Positions 6,111-14,510 of a DNA stretch of 17,131 nucleotides are shown in pieces. Origin of the DNA: Mobilitalea sp. (GTDB lineage Bacteria; Bacillota_A; Clostridia; Lachnospirales; Lachnospiraceae); the NCBI GenBank assembly GCA_029974875.1, contig JARKQP010000538.1, positions 1 to 17,131 on the forward strand. The letters run 5' to 3'. Within the stretch, counting starts at the first letter, position 1. The number at the start of each line of letters is the position of its first letter. Position numbers and translations under genes: made by a program. The notes under the pieces were generated by a model. The model was given only the letters and a program-made list of their open reading frames with translations, was not told the DNA's origin and did no database searches.

Positions 6111-7124
6111 TTAAAGTGCTTCCAAACGTTCTGTCGGAATGGCCTCTTTTGCATCCATGTGAACTTCTGACAGATCCTTTTTCGTAATTTTGAGGTCAAT
6201 CCCCAAAATATCTTCTACCTGTCTTATAACGGTCATAGCATCCAGGTTATACTGTTCCATCAAATATGGTTTGGAGGAACCGTAAGCGAAACGATCCTTG
6301 ATACCTAGGGTGTAAAGCTTCTTACCCAGATTCTCTTTTGCGATTCTTTCTGCCACACAGGTGCCAAGCCCACCGATCACATTATGGTTTTCCAGCGTAA
6401 TAACCCCATGCTTCGCGGTTTTAATTGCTTCCGAAACTGCAGGATCATCAAAGGGCTTTAAGGTAGAAACATGAACATGCTTGATACTGATACCTCTCTC
6501 TTTCAAGGCCTGTGCCGCTCTCATTGCCTCTTCCGTACAGATACCGGAAGAAAATAGCGTGAAGTCTTCACCGTCGCTCAATACCCTGACTTTATCAAGC
6601 TGGAATGGTTCTGATTTGTCAAAAAGGCGGGGAATTGCCCCTCTAATCATACGGATGTAAACCGGTCCACCAATCGCCTGAACCACATCAAGCATAGTCT
6701 CAACCTCTGTCGCGTCTCCCATCTCTACAATGGTCAGATTAGGAAGCCCCCGAAGAACAGCAATATCCTCAATTGCCTGATGGGTTACGCCGCCGGGAGT
6801 TGTAATTCCCGGAAGGAATCCAACAAAACGGACTCTTTGATTTGGGTAAGCTACAGACATCGCGATCTGATCATAAGCTCTCCGATACATAAATACTGCA
6901 AAGGTGTATAAAAAGGGAGTATATCCTTCCCTTGCCATGCCACCGGCTAAGCTTACCATATTTTGCTCGCTTAATCCCATGGAATAAAAGCGTTCGGGAT
7001 ATGTATTTTTAAAAGAGGTAATCTCCGTAGAACCAGTCAAATCACCAGAAAATACTACTACTTCCGGTTTGTCCTTTGCCCACTCTACTAATATTTTCTC
7101 ATGAACCTGTGCCAAAATTTCCAT
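6111..7124 (-). CDS. transketolase-like protein, C-terminal subunit
   Basis: Second half of a split, thiamine-diphosphate-dependent transketolase, 337 residues. It contains the pyrimidine-binding domain (FSGDLTGSTEITSF; YSMGLSEQNM with the cofactor-activating Glu, E53; THQAIEDIAVLRGLPN with H115, equivalent to E. coli TktA His473) and the C-terminal domain (SSGICTEEAMRAAQAL; HNVIGGLGTCVAE). In classical enzymes the residue four before that His is Asp (E. coli D469), which contacts the hydroxyl next to the aldehyde of the acceptor. Here it is Gly (TTPGGVTHQ). The substrate may therefore differ from normal pentose phosphates. GGGAGG lies seven bases before the ATG. The gene follows the N-terminal subunit by 14 bases and is last in the operon; no convincing terminator was found after it. 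Confidence 0.9.
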   Translation of the reverse strand: MEILAQVHEKILVEWAKDKPEVVVFSGDLTGSTEITSFKNTYPERFYSMGLSEQNMVSLAGGMAREGYTPFLYTFAVFMYRRAYDQIAMSVAYPNQRVRFVGFLPGITTPGGVTHQAIEDIAVLRGLPNLTIVEMGDATEVETMLDVVQAIGGPVYIRMIRGAIPRLFDKSEPFQLDKVRVLSDGEDFTLFSSGICTEEAMRAAQALKERGISIKHVHVSTLKPFDDPAVSEAIKTAKHGVITLENHNVIGGLGTCVAERIAKENLGKKLYTLGIKDRFAYGSSKPYLMEQYNLDAMTVIRQVEDILGIDLKITKKDLSEVHMDAKEAIPTERLEAL

Positions 7125-7138
7125 TTTCTTTCCTCCCG

Positions 7139-8038
7139 CTACATTTTCTCATAAAATTCTTTAAATTCAGGCATCTCAGCATTAGATATACGAACATAAT
7201 GCAATTTCGGTTTTCTCTTTTCCAATAACGGAACACCTCTTACCGTGTCTGTATAGCAAAGCACCACCAGCGGCTTGCCGGCCTCACCCTGAAGGCTGGC
7301 GTCATACAGCGCATTTACATCATGGCCATCGACACAAACAACTTTTGCGCCAAATGCTTCGAATCTTGAGTTAATCGGCTCGATGTTCATTACATCTTTT
7401 GTGTAACCATCAACCTGCTGCCCATTCACATCCACATAAACAATTACATTATCTATCTTATGGAAAGACATTGCCTGGATCGCTTCCCAGGTCTGCCCCT
7501 CCTGCAGTTCACCGTCAGAAAGGAATACAAATACTTTACCGGTATCCCCTTTTAATTTTCTTGCGATACAGATACCTGCCGCCTGGCTGATGCACTGGCC
7601 AAAGGAACCTGTTGTAAGCTCAAATCCTGGGGAGCTTTCCTCCCCGATCATTGCCACCTTACTGCCATCCTGATTAAAGGTATGAAGTCCTTCCGGCGCT
7701 AATCTTCCTGTTTCAACAAGTGCCGCATAGATTGCAACAGCGTAGTGAGCCGGTGAGATAAGGAAACGGTCCGTATCCTTTTCTTTCTTTCCATGATAAA
7801 TCCCGCCAGTAACCGCATCATGTGTATGTGATGGGTTACTTTCCAGCATTGTTGGAATCCGGTCACCCTCGCTTTTTCCTAGCTTCATAACCCTGTGATA
7901 TAGGGTTGCAAGAATTTCAGCTGACGATAAAGCTTGGGATAAGTAGCAGCCGCCCTGTTCCATCGTCAAACCTAATACTCTTTTCCGCATACGGTTCGCT
8001 ATATCAATCGTTTCTTTCTGCCATGTCTCTTTATTCAT
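7139..8038 (-). CDS. transketolase-like protein, N-terminal (TPP-binding) subunit
   Basis: First half of the split transketolase, 299 residues, carrying the diphosphate-binding domain. The cofactor motif is LSDGELQEGQTWEA (D175) through to DVNGQQ (N205); the usual GDG reads SDG. The His-rich substrate site is unusual. The N-terminal GHPGG block of ordinary split transketolases (E. coli His26) is replaced by QGGCYLSQALSS. SPAHY (H98) keeps the His66 equivalent. The GHP motif around E. coli His100 is absent (KVAMIGEESSPG instead). GSLGQG reads GSFGQC. It is still clearly of this fold and needs the C-terminal subunit encoded next. AAAGGAG precedes the ATG. Sits 42 bases after the DUF4432 gene in the sugar operon. 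Probably a substrate-specific relative rather than the housekeeping enzyme. Confidence 0.88.
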   Translation of the reverse strand: MNKETWQKETIDIANRMRKRVLGLTMEQGGCYLSQALSSAEILATLYHRVMKLGKSEGDRIPTMLESNPSHTHDAVTGGIYHGKKEKDTDRFLISPAHYAVAIYAALVETGRLAPEGLHTFNQDGSKVAMIGEESSPGFELTTGSFGQCISQAAGICIARKLKGDTGKVFVFLSDGELQEGQTWEAIQAMSFHKIDNVIVYVDVNGQQVDGYTKDVMNIEPINSRFEAFGAKVVCVDGHDVNALYDASLQGEAGKPLVVLCYTDTVRGVPLLEKRKPKLHYVRISNAEMPEFKEFYEKM

Positions 8039-8080
8039 AGTTAACTCCTTTTATTATTTGTTATAACGTCATGATATGTG

Positions 8081-9136
8081 TCAATAAAAAAAATTTTGTT
8101 TCTCACTGCCATCGAAAACACCTATTTCAAGCTGGGCTTTGAATACTTCGCCTGGCTTTAAGCTTTTTAACTCATTTCTGGCTCTGGCAGCATTTCTGCC
8201 TTCTGCAAACCAGGTACCGGGTATTAACCCCATAACATATTCTTGTTCGCCCATCTGCTTCCACTGGCAAAAATAAGGCAACATGGATTTTTTATACTTC
8301 AGGTATACGCCCAATCCGTTCACACCAAGTGTCGGATTATAAAATCCCGCCACAATATTTTCTTCCCCGAACTCGTGATAGAAACACTGTTCTTCATAAC
8401 CGTTGGTAGGCGTTTCGATCATACCGTAAGTTGATAAGCCGCTTTTTGCGTGCTCTGTCCTTGGTATCACTTTACCAGGAGGGAGAAACAGCTTCGAATC
8501 CTCACTAACAAATGGGTATCCAAAATTGATATGATACATCATCATAAATGGCTCTTCTTTGAAGCTGAGATTTTCTACAAAATCATAAATCCGAAATTTT
8601 TTAGAGCCAAGAGAGGTAATAATTTCCCGGGTGAACTCAAAATTTTCCCCTTTAAACCTTCCCTGGTGCATGGTTCCTTTCGCTTTTAATTCATATTCAT
8701 CACCATTCCATACTTTCTCAACAGAAACATTGCTTGCCGGAATATTACTGATTGTCCCGTGCAAACCATATTCTTTTCCATTGTCTAAATTGCTTGCCCC
8801 AATATTAGAAAGTCCTGAAGTTGTCAAAAGTCCTGCAAAAAAATTATCTAAAAACCCTTGATCACCTTTTTCTGTGAAAAACTCAGGACCACATAAATCT
8901 GATTGGGACATATATGAAAATGGAATTCCCCCAAAGGATGCTAACGAAATATCCATCCCCCGGTCAGGAAGGATATCAAACATCAGACCGCTGCCGGTAT
9001 TCACTTTAATGACACGGACTCCCCTGCCCTTTCCATCCTCCAAAATACAGGGCTGCATATCGGCAAGCTGCACCATCTGACCTAAACGTTTGCGTATATC
9101 ATTTTTTGACATATCGCGACCAAATATCTTTGCCAT
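8081..9136 (-). CDS. DUF4432 / aldose 1-epimerase-like protein
   Basis: A 351-residue cytoplasmic beta-sandwich protein of the galactose-mutarotase superfamily, closest in my reading to DUF4432. Supporting segments are GSGLMFDILPDRGMDISLASFGGIPFSYMS near the N-terminus, EYGLHGTISNIPA, EFTREIITSLGSKKFRIYDFVEN in the middle, MMYHINFGYPF, and near the C-terminus QWKQMGEQEYVMGLIPGTW and LKPGEVFKAQLEIGVFD. Such proteins interconvert sugar anomers or related forms, and many are encoded with sugar kinases and ABC importers. The ATG at 9136 is one base from the pfkB-family stop, with AAAGGG inside the end of that gene, so the two are probably translationally coupled. Its precise substrate is unknown. 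It is the only candidate for a sugar-rearranging enzyme in this operon. Confidence 0.78.
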   Translation of the reverse strand: MAKIFGRDMSKNDIRKRLGQMVQLADMQPCILEDGKGRGVRVIKVNTGSGLMFDILPDRGMDISLASFGGIPFSYMSQSDLCGPEFFTEKGDQGFLDNFFAGLLTTSGLSNIGASNLDNGKEYGLHGTISNIPASNVSVEKVWNGDEYELKAKGTMHQGRFKGENFEFTREIITSLGSKKFRIYDFVENLSFKEEPFMMMYHINFGYPFVSEDSKLFLPPGKVIPRTEHAKSGLSTYGMIETPTNGYEEQCFYHEFGEENIVAGFYNPTLGVNGLGVYLKYKKSMLPYFCQWKQMGEQEYVMGLIPGTWFAEGRNAARARNELKSLKPGEVFKAQLEIGVFDGSEKQNFFY

Positions 9137-9137
9137 A

Positions 9138-10037
9138 TTATCCCTTTCTATATAATAGCTTTTCCTTTATTTCATCGCTGAAAGGTACAATTGCTCCTTC
9201 CTGTGATGCGACAAAGGCTCCCAGAATATTGCCGGCTATCCCGCACTCTTTTAGGGAATATCCTTTGAAATAGGAAGATAAAAAGGCGGAACTGAATGCA
9301 TCTCCGGCGCCTACCGTACTGACCGCATCAATTTCAGGAGCCTTTGCATCATAAGCATTCCCGTCCTTATCATACACAGTACATCCCTTACTGCCCTTTG
9401 TAACACAGACCACGTCAATGTCAAAATCCTTCTGTACCATTGTTACAAATGCTGTTTCTCGAATCTCCTTACCATACAATGCAGTTGAGATTCTGACGAC
9501 CTCTTCATCATTCAACTTTAAAATATCAGCATAAGAAAAGGAATTTTCTACCATGGGTATATCGATGATATCCTGCCGAAGGTTGATATCACAAAAACGG
9601 ACTTTAAAATCCCCTTCCTTTAACAGCTTATAAAGGCTTCTTCTACTGATATCCCCTCTCTGACAGAAGGTACCATAGCAAACCAGATCAAATTTTTCTT
9701 GGTTTACTGCTTCCAGCAATTCATCACTGACATAGATGTACTCATGGCTTGCATCCTTCGGAAATTCATAAACAGCCGCTTTGTTTTCATCTAAGACAAT
9801 TTTCGCATATCCTGTGGGCTTCCCTTCCTTCCTCTCAACAAACCGGATATTCATACCTATCTCTTGGATCTTTTCCAATGCCCGGTACCCATACTCATCT
9901 GTCCCTATGCAGGAATACAAATAGGCATCATCACCCAGCTGCTTCAAATTAGCTCCTAGATTCAGCAATGCACCACCCAGATGCTCTTTATCCTCTGCCA
10001 CATCCCACAAAACAGCACCAAAGCATAGAGCCTTCAT
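9138..10037 (-). CDS. PfkB-family sugar kinase, fructokinase-like
   Basis: ATP-dependent kinase of the ribokinase/PfkB family, 299 residues. CFGAVLWDVAEDKEHLGGALLNLGANLKQLG at the N-terminus resembles the opening of fructokinases of the ribokinase superfamily. SVCYGTF-type core strands and KLNDEEVVRI follow. AVSTVGAGDAFSSAF near residues 238-252 is the PfkB signature, with D246 as catalytic base and GAG as anion hole. The ATG at 10037 is eight bases after AAGGAG. An in-frame TTG at 10055 overlaps that site and is rejected. Located between the GntR regulator gene (25-base gap) and the DUF4432 gene (1-base gap). It should phosphorylate the sugar imported by the ABC transporter; a ketose is likely because no isomerase is nearby. 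The substrate is inferred only from fold similarity and context. Confidence 0.88.
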   Translation of the reverse strand: MKALCFGAVLWDVAEDKEHLGGALLNLGANLKQLGDDAYLYSCIGTDEYGYRALEKIQEIGMNIRFVERKEGKPTGYAKIVLDENKAAVYEFPKDASHEYIYVSDELLEAVNQEKFDLVCYGTFCQRGDISRRSLYKLLKEGDFKVRFCDINLRQDIIDIPMVENSFSYADILKLNDEEVVRISTALYGKEIRETAFVTMVQKDFDIDVVCVTKGSKGCTVYDKDGNAYDAKAPEIDAVSTVGAGDAFSSAFLSSYFKGYSLKECGIAGNILGAFVASQEGAIVPFSDEIKEKLLYRKG

Positions 10038-10062
10038 ATGTATCGCTCCTTCCAAACATCCC

Positions 10063-10809
10063 TTAAACTTTTATTTGAACCCTAAACTGATTAATATCAC
10101 CACGGTAATGGGCAATACAATACTCGATTACGTCATTCTTCTCGCTATATGCGGTATTGATAAAGCTCTGGATCGGAAATCCTTTTTCAATATTCAGATA
10201 TTTCCTGTCCTCCCGATTGGCAAGAACCGCTTCTACAATCCGGTCAACCTGCACCACTTTCGTATTTGGATACTGTGCCAAGGTTTCGAATAATGATTTT
10301 TTCTCAAGATCCTCCGATAAAATAAATTCACACAAAGAATGGGGAAGATAGGACTTCACATATGCAGAGGGTTCCTCATTGACATAGCGAACGCGGACCA
10401 ACTCGATTACTTGCGCGGATTCATCGATACGAAGCATTTTTTTGATGTCGGGGGATACCTGCACGATGCCAAGCTTAATCACTTTTGTACTTGGTATCAT
10501 ACCCACCCCTTCCATCTGGGCATGAAAGCTATCAAAGCTTTTGATATATTGTAAATTTATTTTAGGCTTAGCAACAAAAGTCCCGACACCTTTTTTCTTA
10601 TAAAGCAAGTTTTCATTTACCAGATTAGCAATTGCCTGCCGTACGGTAATCCGGCTCACTTCAAAATACGTGCCCAATTCATTCTCCGTAGGAATCATCT
10701 CTCCCGGTTTCAGTATCCCTTTGTCAATTTGACCTCTGATGACCTCCTCGATTTGAAAATATAAGGGCAAATGTGATTTTTTATTGATTGAGTTTGGCCA
10801 ATTTAGCAT
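10063..10809 (-). CDS. GntR-family regulator, HutC/UTRA subfamily
   Basis: Transcription factor of 248 residues. Residues about 10-80 form the winged helix: PLYFQIEEVIRGQIDKGILKPG, then LGTYFEVSRITVRQAIANL as recognition region and LLYKKKGVGTFVAKP as wing. The C-terminal 150 residues are a UTRA ligand-binding domain (IELVRVRYVNEEPSAYVKSYLP; FINTAYSEKNDVIEYCIAHYRGD), which in this family binds a sugar phosphate or similar effector. The ATG at 10809 follows AGGAGG by four bases, a little close. A longer in-frame version reaching 10866 starts inside the promoter and is rejected. It probably represses the surrounding operon through the dyad at 14460-14473 and is relieved by a pathway intermediate. 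It has its own predicted promoter in the 63-base gap after the ATPase gene. Confidence 0.9.
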   Translation of the reverse strand: MLNWPNSINKKSHLPLYFQIEEVIRGQIDKGILKPGEMIPTENELGTYFEVSRITVRQAIANLVNENLLYKKKGVGTFVAKPKINLQYIKSFDSFHAQMEGVGMIPSTKVIKLGIVQVSPDIKKMLRIDESAQVIELVRVRYVNEEPSAYVKSYLPHSLCEFILSEDLEKKSLFETLAQYPNTKVVQVDRIVEAVLANREDRKYLNIEKGFPIQSFINTAYSEKNDVIEYCIAHYRGDINQFRVQIKV

Positions 10810-10837
10810 AATTCCTCCTACATTTGTCTTTTTAGCA

Positions 10838-10866
10838 ATTATAACAGAAAGAATTATACCCATCAA
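10838..10866 (-). promoter_or_regulatory. internal promoter before the GntR gene
   Basis: -35 TTGATG (10861-10866), 17-base spacer, -10 TATAAT (10838-10843), all within the gap after the ATPase stop at 10873. It would allow basal regulator (and kinase, epimerase, transketolase) expression when the main operon promoter is off. Confidence 0.6.
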
Positions 10867-10872
10867 GAAGTA

Positions 10873-12360
10873 TTAAGTTGCAGCCATTAATAGCTTCTCC
10901 TGTGTGATTTCCTCTTTCGAAAAATGTCCGGTTATCCTACCGTCCTTCATAACATATACCCGGTCAGAAAGGCTGATTAGTTCGGACATTTCCGATGAAA
11001 CTACAACGATGCATAACCCTTCCTTTGCCAAATCATTCAAAACCGTATAAATCTCTGACTTAGCACCAATATCAATCCCCCTCGTAGGTTCATCGATCAG
11101 CAAAATCTTTAAATTATTTTGTAAAAGCCACCGGGCTAAAATAACTTTCTGCTGGTTACCGCCGCTTAGGTTAATAATGTATTGGTTCATGGAAGGAGTT
11201 TTAATTCTTATCTCTTTAATCTTCTCCTGCACTGCCTGCTGCTCGTATTTTAAGTTGAGGGCCAGACCGGATTTTAATCTCTTCAGGGTCGCCATTGTCA
11301 TGTTTTTTCCCACATCCAGATTCGGAAAAATCCCATCATCCTTCCTGCTTTCCGGTACCATGCCAATCCCGAGATTTACTGCCTCTAACGGAGTAATTTT
11401 AGTTAACGCTTTACCGTCTATGACAATTTCGCCACTGCTAACCTTATCAAGGCCAAATAGCGCCCTGCACAGCTCCGTCCTTCCGGCTCCCATTAAGCCA
11501 GAGAATCCGACTACTTCGCCCTTTCTTGCATAGAAGGAAACATCTGTAATATGGTTGGTGGTTAAGTTCTTTACCTCCAATACCGTACCCTTTATTTCAA
11601 CTTCCTCCTTCACGAAAAGATCCTCGAGGCTGCGTCCTACCATCATGGACACCAGCTTTTCCTCTGTAACCTCTTTTGTGTTCTCCGTCCCAATATAAGC
11701 TCCATCCCTCAATACACTAATCTTATCCGTTATCGCAAATATTTCATCCAGCTTATGAGATACATAAATGATGGCTGTTCCTCTTTTCCTTAGCCGGTCC
11801 ACAATTTTGAAAAGATTGTCAATCTCAGCCGTACTAAGTGCAGAGGTTGGTTCATCCATGATGATAACCTTCGGGTGTTTGGAAATCGATTTCGCGATTT
11901 CAACTAACTGCTGCTTAGCAATTGGAAGGTATCCTACCTGGGTTTTTACATCCAGGTTTAGCTGAAGCTCCTGGAGCACTGCCTCTGCATCCGCATAAAG
12001 CTTTGGATAATCAATCCGGTTATGCTTTGTTTTTGGATAATTTCCCAAAAAAATATTTTCTGCAATGGATAAGCTTGGAACCAAATTCAGCTCCTGGTAG
12101 ATGACACTAATATTTTTAGCGATTGCATCGATCGGATTTAACACCTGAAAAGGCTTGCCTTCAAAAAAAAGTTTACCCTCCTCCGGTTGGTAGACACCGG
12201 AAATCACCTTTATCAAAGTCGATTTTCCTGCCCCGTTCTCACCCATCAGTGCATGAACCTCACCGCTGTAAATATCCAAGGATACATTGTTAAGAGCATA
12301 TACGCCAGGAAACCTTTTGTGTATATTTTCCAATCTTAAAACTGGTTGTTGTTTTTCCAT
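10873..12360 (-). CDS. sugar ABC transporter ATP-binding protein, RbsA/MglA type
   Basis: Cytoplasmic double-ATPase subunit, 495 residues, of a monosaccharide importer (carbohydrate uptake family 2). The first cassette has Walker A GENGAGKST (40-48), Q-loop VIYQELNLVPSLS, a degenerate signature (LPIAKQQLVEIAK) and Walker B IIMDEPTSAL. The second has a Walker A lacking the Lys (GLMGAGRTEL), an intact LSGGNQQK signature (398-405) and LLIDEPTRGID. This asymmetry is normal for RbsA. Family members carry ribose, xylose, galactose, allose, autoinducer-2 and others, so the substrate cannot be read off. GGGGGAGG precedes the ATG, and it follows the permease gene by 16 bases. Confidence 0.95.
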   Translation of the reverse strand: MEKQQPVLRLENIHKRFPGVYALNNVSLDIYSGEVHALMGENGAGKSTLIKVISGVYQPEEGKLFFEGKPFQVLNPIDAIAKNISVIYQELNLVPSLSIAENIFLGNYPKTKHNRIDYPKLYADAEAVLQELQLNLDVKTQVGYLPIAKQQLVEIAKSISKHPKVIIMDEPTSALSTAEIDNLFKIVDRLRKRGTAIIYVSHKLDEIFAITDKISVLRDGAYIGTENTKEVTEEKLVSMMVGRSLEDLFVKEEVEIKGTVLEVKNLTTNHITDVSFYARKGEVVGFSGLMGAGRTELCRALFGLDKVSSGEIVIDGKALTKITPLEAVNLGIGMVPESRKDDGIFPNLDVGKNMTMATLKRLKSGLALNLKYEQQAVQEKIKEIRIKTPSMNQYIINLSGGNQQKVILARWLLQNNLKILLIDEPTRGIDIGAKSEIYTVLNDLAKEGLCIVVVSSEMSELISLSDRVYVMKDGRITGHFSKEEITQEKLLMAAT

Positions 12361-12376
12361 TCAGCCTCCCCCTTGC

Positions 12377-13366
12377 CTATGCTTTTTTCTGGGCAAGCAA
12401 AGTCTTATGCTCACTTACTTTCTTATTTCTGGAATCCATATAAACTGCCAATAGGATTACAATGCCCCGGGCAACTTCCTGATAGAAGGAAGATACATTG
12501 CAAAGCGTTAAGATATTAGAAAGTACACTCAAAATCAGTACGCCTATAATAACACCAACGATATTCCCTTTACCGCCATTCAAGCTGACCCCACCAAGCA
12601 CCACGGCAGAAATTACCTGGAATTCAAATCCAGTTCCTGCATTCGGCTGACCGGAGGAAAGCCTTGAGGCCAATATAAACCCGGAGAAAGCCGTCAATAC
12701 ACCACAGATAAGGAAAGCCTTTAGTTGGATCTTTGTTACCGGAATGCCACACAGCTTTGCAGCTGATTTATTTCCGCCAATTGCAAAGATATTTCTACCA
12801 AACTCCATGTACTTCATGACATATGCCAAGGCGATAAATATAATGATAGCAATTACCAGCGGTATGGGAACTGGTCCAATATAACCGGTTCCCAGGATCG
12901 AAAAAGCAGTTGATCTTGCTTGAATAGAAATGCCATTACTAACAATATAAGACAATCCACGAAATACAGCCATCGTACCTAACGTAGCAATCATTGAATT
13001 GATTTCTCCCCTGGTTACAAGCAGACCGTTAATAAGTCCGATACCGCAGCCCAAAAGAAGCGCAGCACCTAAAGAAAGCACTATATTATTGGTTTTATTC
13101 AATACAAGCACACTGACAATACCAACAATTGCCTGAACCGAACCAACACTTAAGTCAATCTCTCCAAGCACCAGGATTAACATCATTCCCATAGCGGAAA
13201 TGGCTATTAAGGAAGCGGCACGAAGGACATTCATCAGATTCATCCCCGTAAGGAATACTGGCGACAAAAATGCTGAGATAATGCATAATATAATTAAAGA
13301 AAGCAGCAATGCATTTTGTTCATAAGATAAAATTGTTTTTAGTATTCCATTTTTCGTCTTATCCAT
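12377..13366 (-). CDS. sugar ABC transporter permease, RbsC type
   Basis: Inner membrane channel subunit, 329 residues with about 9-10 hydrophobic segments. Family motifs visible are LMNVLRAASLIAISAMGMMLILVLGEIDLSVGS (the ILxGEIDLSVGS signature), INGLLVTRGEINSMIATLGTMAVFRGLSY, FGRNIFAIGGNKSAAKLCGI (cytoplasmic loop contacting the ATPase) and AVVLGGVSLNGGKGNIVGVIIG. Only one permease gene is present, so the channel is probably a homodimer. AGAGGTG precedes the ATG. Lies 13 bases after the binding-protein gene. Confidence 0.95.
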   Translation of the reverse strand: MDKTKNGILKTILSYEQNALLLSLIILCIISAFLSPVFLTGMNLMNVLRAASLIAISAMGMMLILVLGEIDLSVGSVQAIVGIVSVLVLNKTNNIVLSLGAALLLGCGIGLINGLLVTRGEINSMIATLGTMAVFRGLSYIVSNGISIQARSTAFSILGTGYIGPVPIPLVIAIIIFIALAYVMKYMEFGRNIFAIGGNKSAAKLCGIPVTKIQLKAFLICGVLTAFSGFILASRLSSGQPNAGTGFEFQVISAVVLGGVSLNGGKGNIVGVIIGVLILSVLSNILTLCNVSSFYQEVARGIVILLAVYMDSRNKKVSEHKTLLAQKKA

Positions 13367-13379
13367 CTGAGCACCTCTT

Positions 13380-14438
13380 TTATTCCTTTACTAACTTCTT
13401 AACAGCATCCAGGTTCAAAGAGTATACCCCGTTCTCTTCCTTAAAGTAGGTATCAAAATCCTTCTTCTCCACGACTACCGTCGGAGACAGGTATTCTTCC
13501 TGTGCCTTGCCGTTAAGCGCATCCATGGCTGCCTGAATTGTAGTGCTTCCGATGTATTCCGGGAACTGGCAAAGCGCTGCAGTTACTAATTCATCATTCT
13601 TCAGCGCGTCTCTGCCTGCAGCACCCTCTGCACCAAACAGCATAGTAGAAATGCCATTCTTTTCAAGACCCAGCTGTTTGATTGCCGAAATGGCTCCCAG
13701 CGTTGAATCATCATTGATTCCAAACACCATGTTAATATCAGGATTTGCGGTAAATGCATCAATGGCTGCATTCATGGATTTCTCACGGAATCCACCATCC
13801 ACTTCGGTTTTAACCTCAAAGTTAATTCCCGATTCTGCCATTCCTTCTTTAAAGCCTTCTGAACGGTTTTTACAATTTGCAAGTGATTCATATCCTAATA
13901 GTAATATTTTCGGTTCAATATTATTTTCTTTTGCATATTCTGCAAACCAGACACCGGCTGTTGTGCCAGCTTCCCTGTCAGAGATACCAACTTTTACATC
14001 TGCTCCTTCCACCATGTTGGATTCACAGATAACTTTAATGCCTTTTTCCTTTGCCTGTGCGACGACCGGAGCCAATGCCTTAACATCAACCGGTGATAAA
14101 ATCAGCGCATCAATACCCTGCACGATCATATTCTCCACTGCCTCAACCTGCTTGCTTGCATCATTCTGACCATCAGCAGTCAGGAATTCTACGCCCGCTT
14201 TTTCAGCCTCTTCTTTTGCACCAGCTAAAATATTCTGGTACCACTCCTGGGACATCTGATATGTAACCATTCCAATCTTATACTTGCTGCCGCTGTCCCC
14301 TGAGTTACCCTCTTCGCTGCCTTGTCCGCTTTCGCTGACGCTTGCCGGATCCGTCGCCGGAGCTGGATTTGAACTGCATCCTACCACTCCCGCCATAATT
14401 GAAACCATAGATAGTAATGCCAAAAATTTTCGTTTCAT
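13380..14438 (-). CDS. sugar-binding lipoprotein of ABC importer, RbsB-like
   Basis: Extracellular solute-binding protein, 352 residues, periplasmic-binding-protein type I fold. A lipoprotein signal ends in VVGC with C21 as lipidated cysteine, followed by a Ser/Gly/Glu-rich linker. The mature part starts KYKIGMVTYQMSQEWYQNILAGAKEEAEKAG. QNDASKQVEAVENMIVQGIDALILSPVD is typical of the RbsB/XylF group. INMVFGINDDSTLGAISAIKQLG forms the second lobe core. Aromatic residues near the N-terminus (Y, W, Y in YQMSQEWYQN) could stack on the sugar. First gene of the eight-gene operon, with AAGGAGG six bases before the ATG. Probably the most abundant product. Ligand unknown. Confidence 0.95.
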   Translation of the reverse strand: MKRKFLALLSMVSIMAGVVGCSSNPAPATDPASVSESGQGSEEGNSGDSGSKYKIGMVTYQMSQEWYQNILAGAKEEAEKAGVEFLTADGQNDASKQVEAVENMIVQGIDALILSPVDVKALAPVVAQAKEKGIKVICESNMVEGADVKVGISDREAGTTAGVWFAEYAKENNIEPKILLLGYESLANCKNRSEGFKEGMAESGINFEVKTEVDGGFREKSMNAAIDAFTANPDINMVFGINDDSTLGAISAIKQLGLEKNGISTMLFGAEGAAGRDALKNDELVTAALCQFPEYIGSTTIQAAMDALNGKAQEEYLSPTVVVEKKDFDTYFKEENGVYSLNLDAVKKLVKE

Positions 14439-14459
14439 ATATATCCTCCTTCATATTAT

Positions 14460-14473
14460 GATGTTATGACATC
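14460..14473 (-). promoter_or_regulatory. 14-bp dyad operator, candidate GntR site
   Basis: GATGT-CATA-ACATC on the minus strand, perfect five-base arms, at about +1 to +15 of the sugar operon transcript. The inner GT-N4-AC spacing is that of HutC-type GntR sites (GTNTANAC), though the centre reads AT instead of TA. The operon encodes such a regulator. Confidence 0.5.
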
Positions 14474-14481
14474 TTGATATC

Positions 14482-14510
14482 ATTATATGTTTAGTCTGCT
14501 AATTTGTCAA
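14482..14510 (-). promoter_or_regulatory. consensus sigma-A promoter of the sugar operon
   Basis: Perfect -35 TTGACA (14505-14510), 17-base spacer, perfect -10 TATAAT (14482-14487). Predicted start near 14475. So strong a promoter implies that the operon is controlled by repression, consistent with the dyad that overlaps its start. Confidence 0.88.

Noticed and set aside
13543..14169. 208-residue plus-strand frame opposite the sugar-binding protein gene
   Set aside because: Antisense to a fully supported gene, Ser/Pro-rich shadow translation, no ribosome site.
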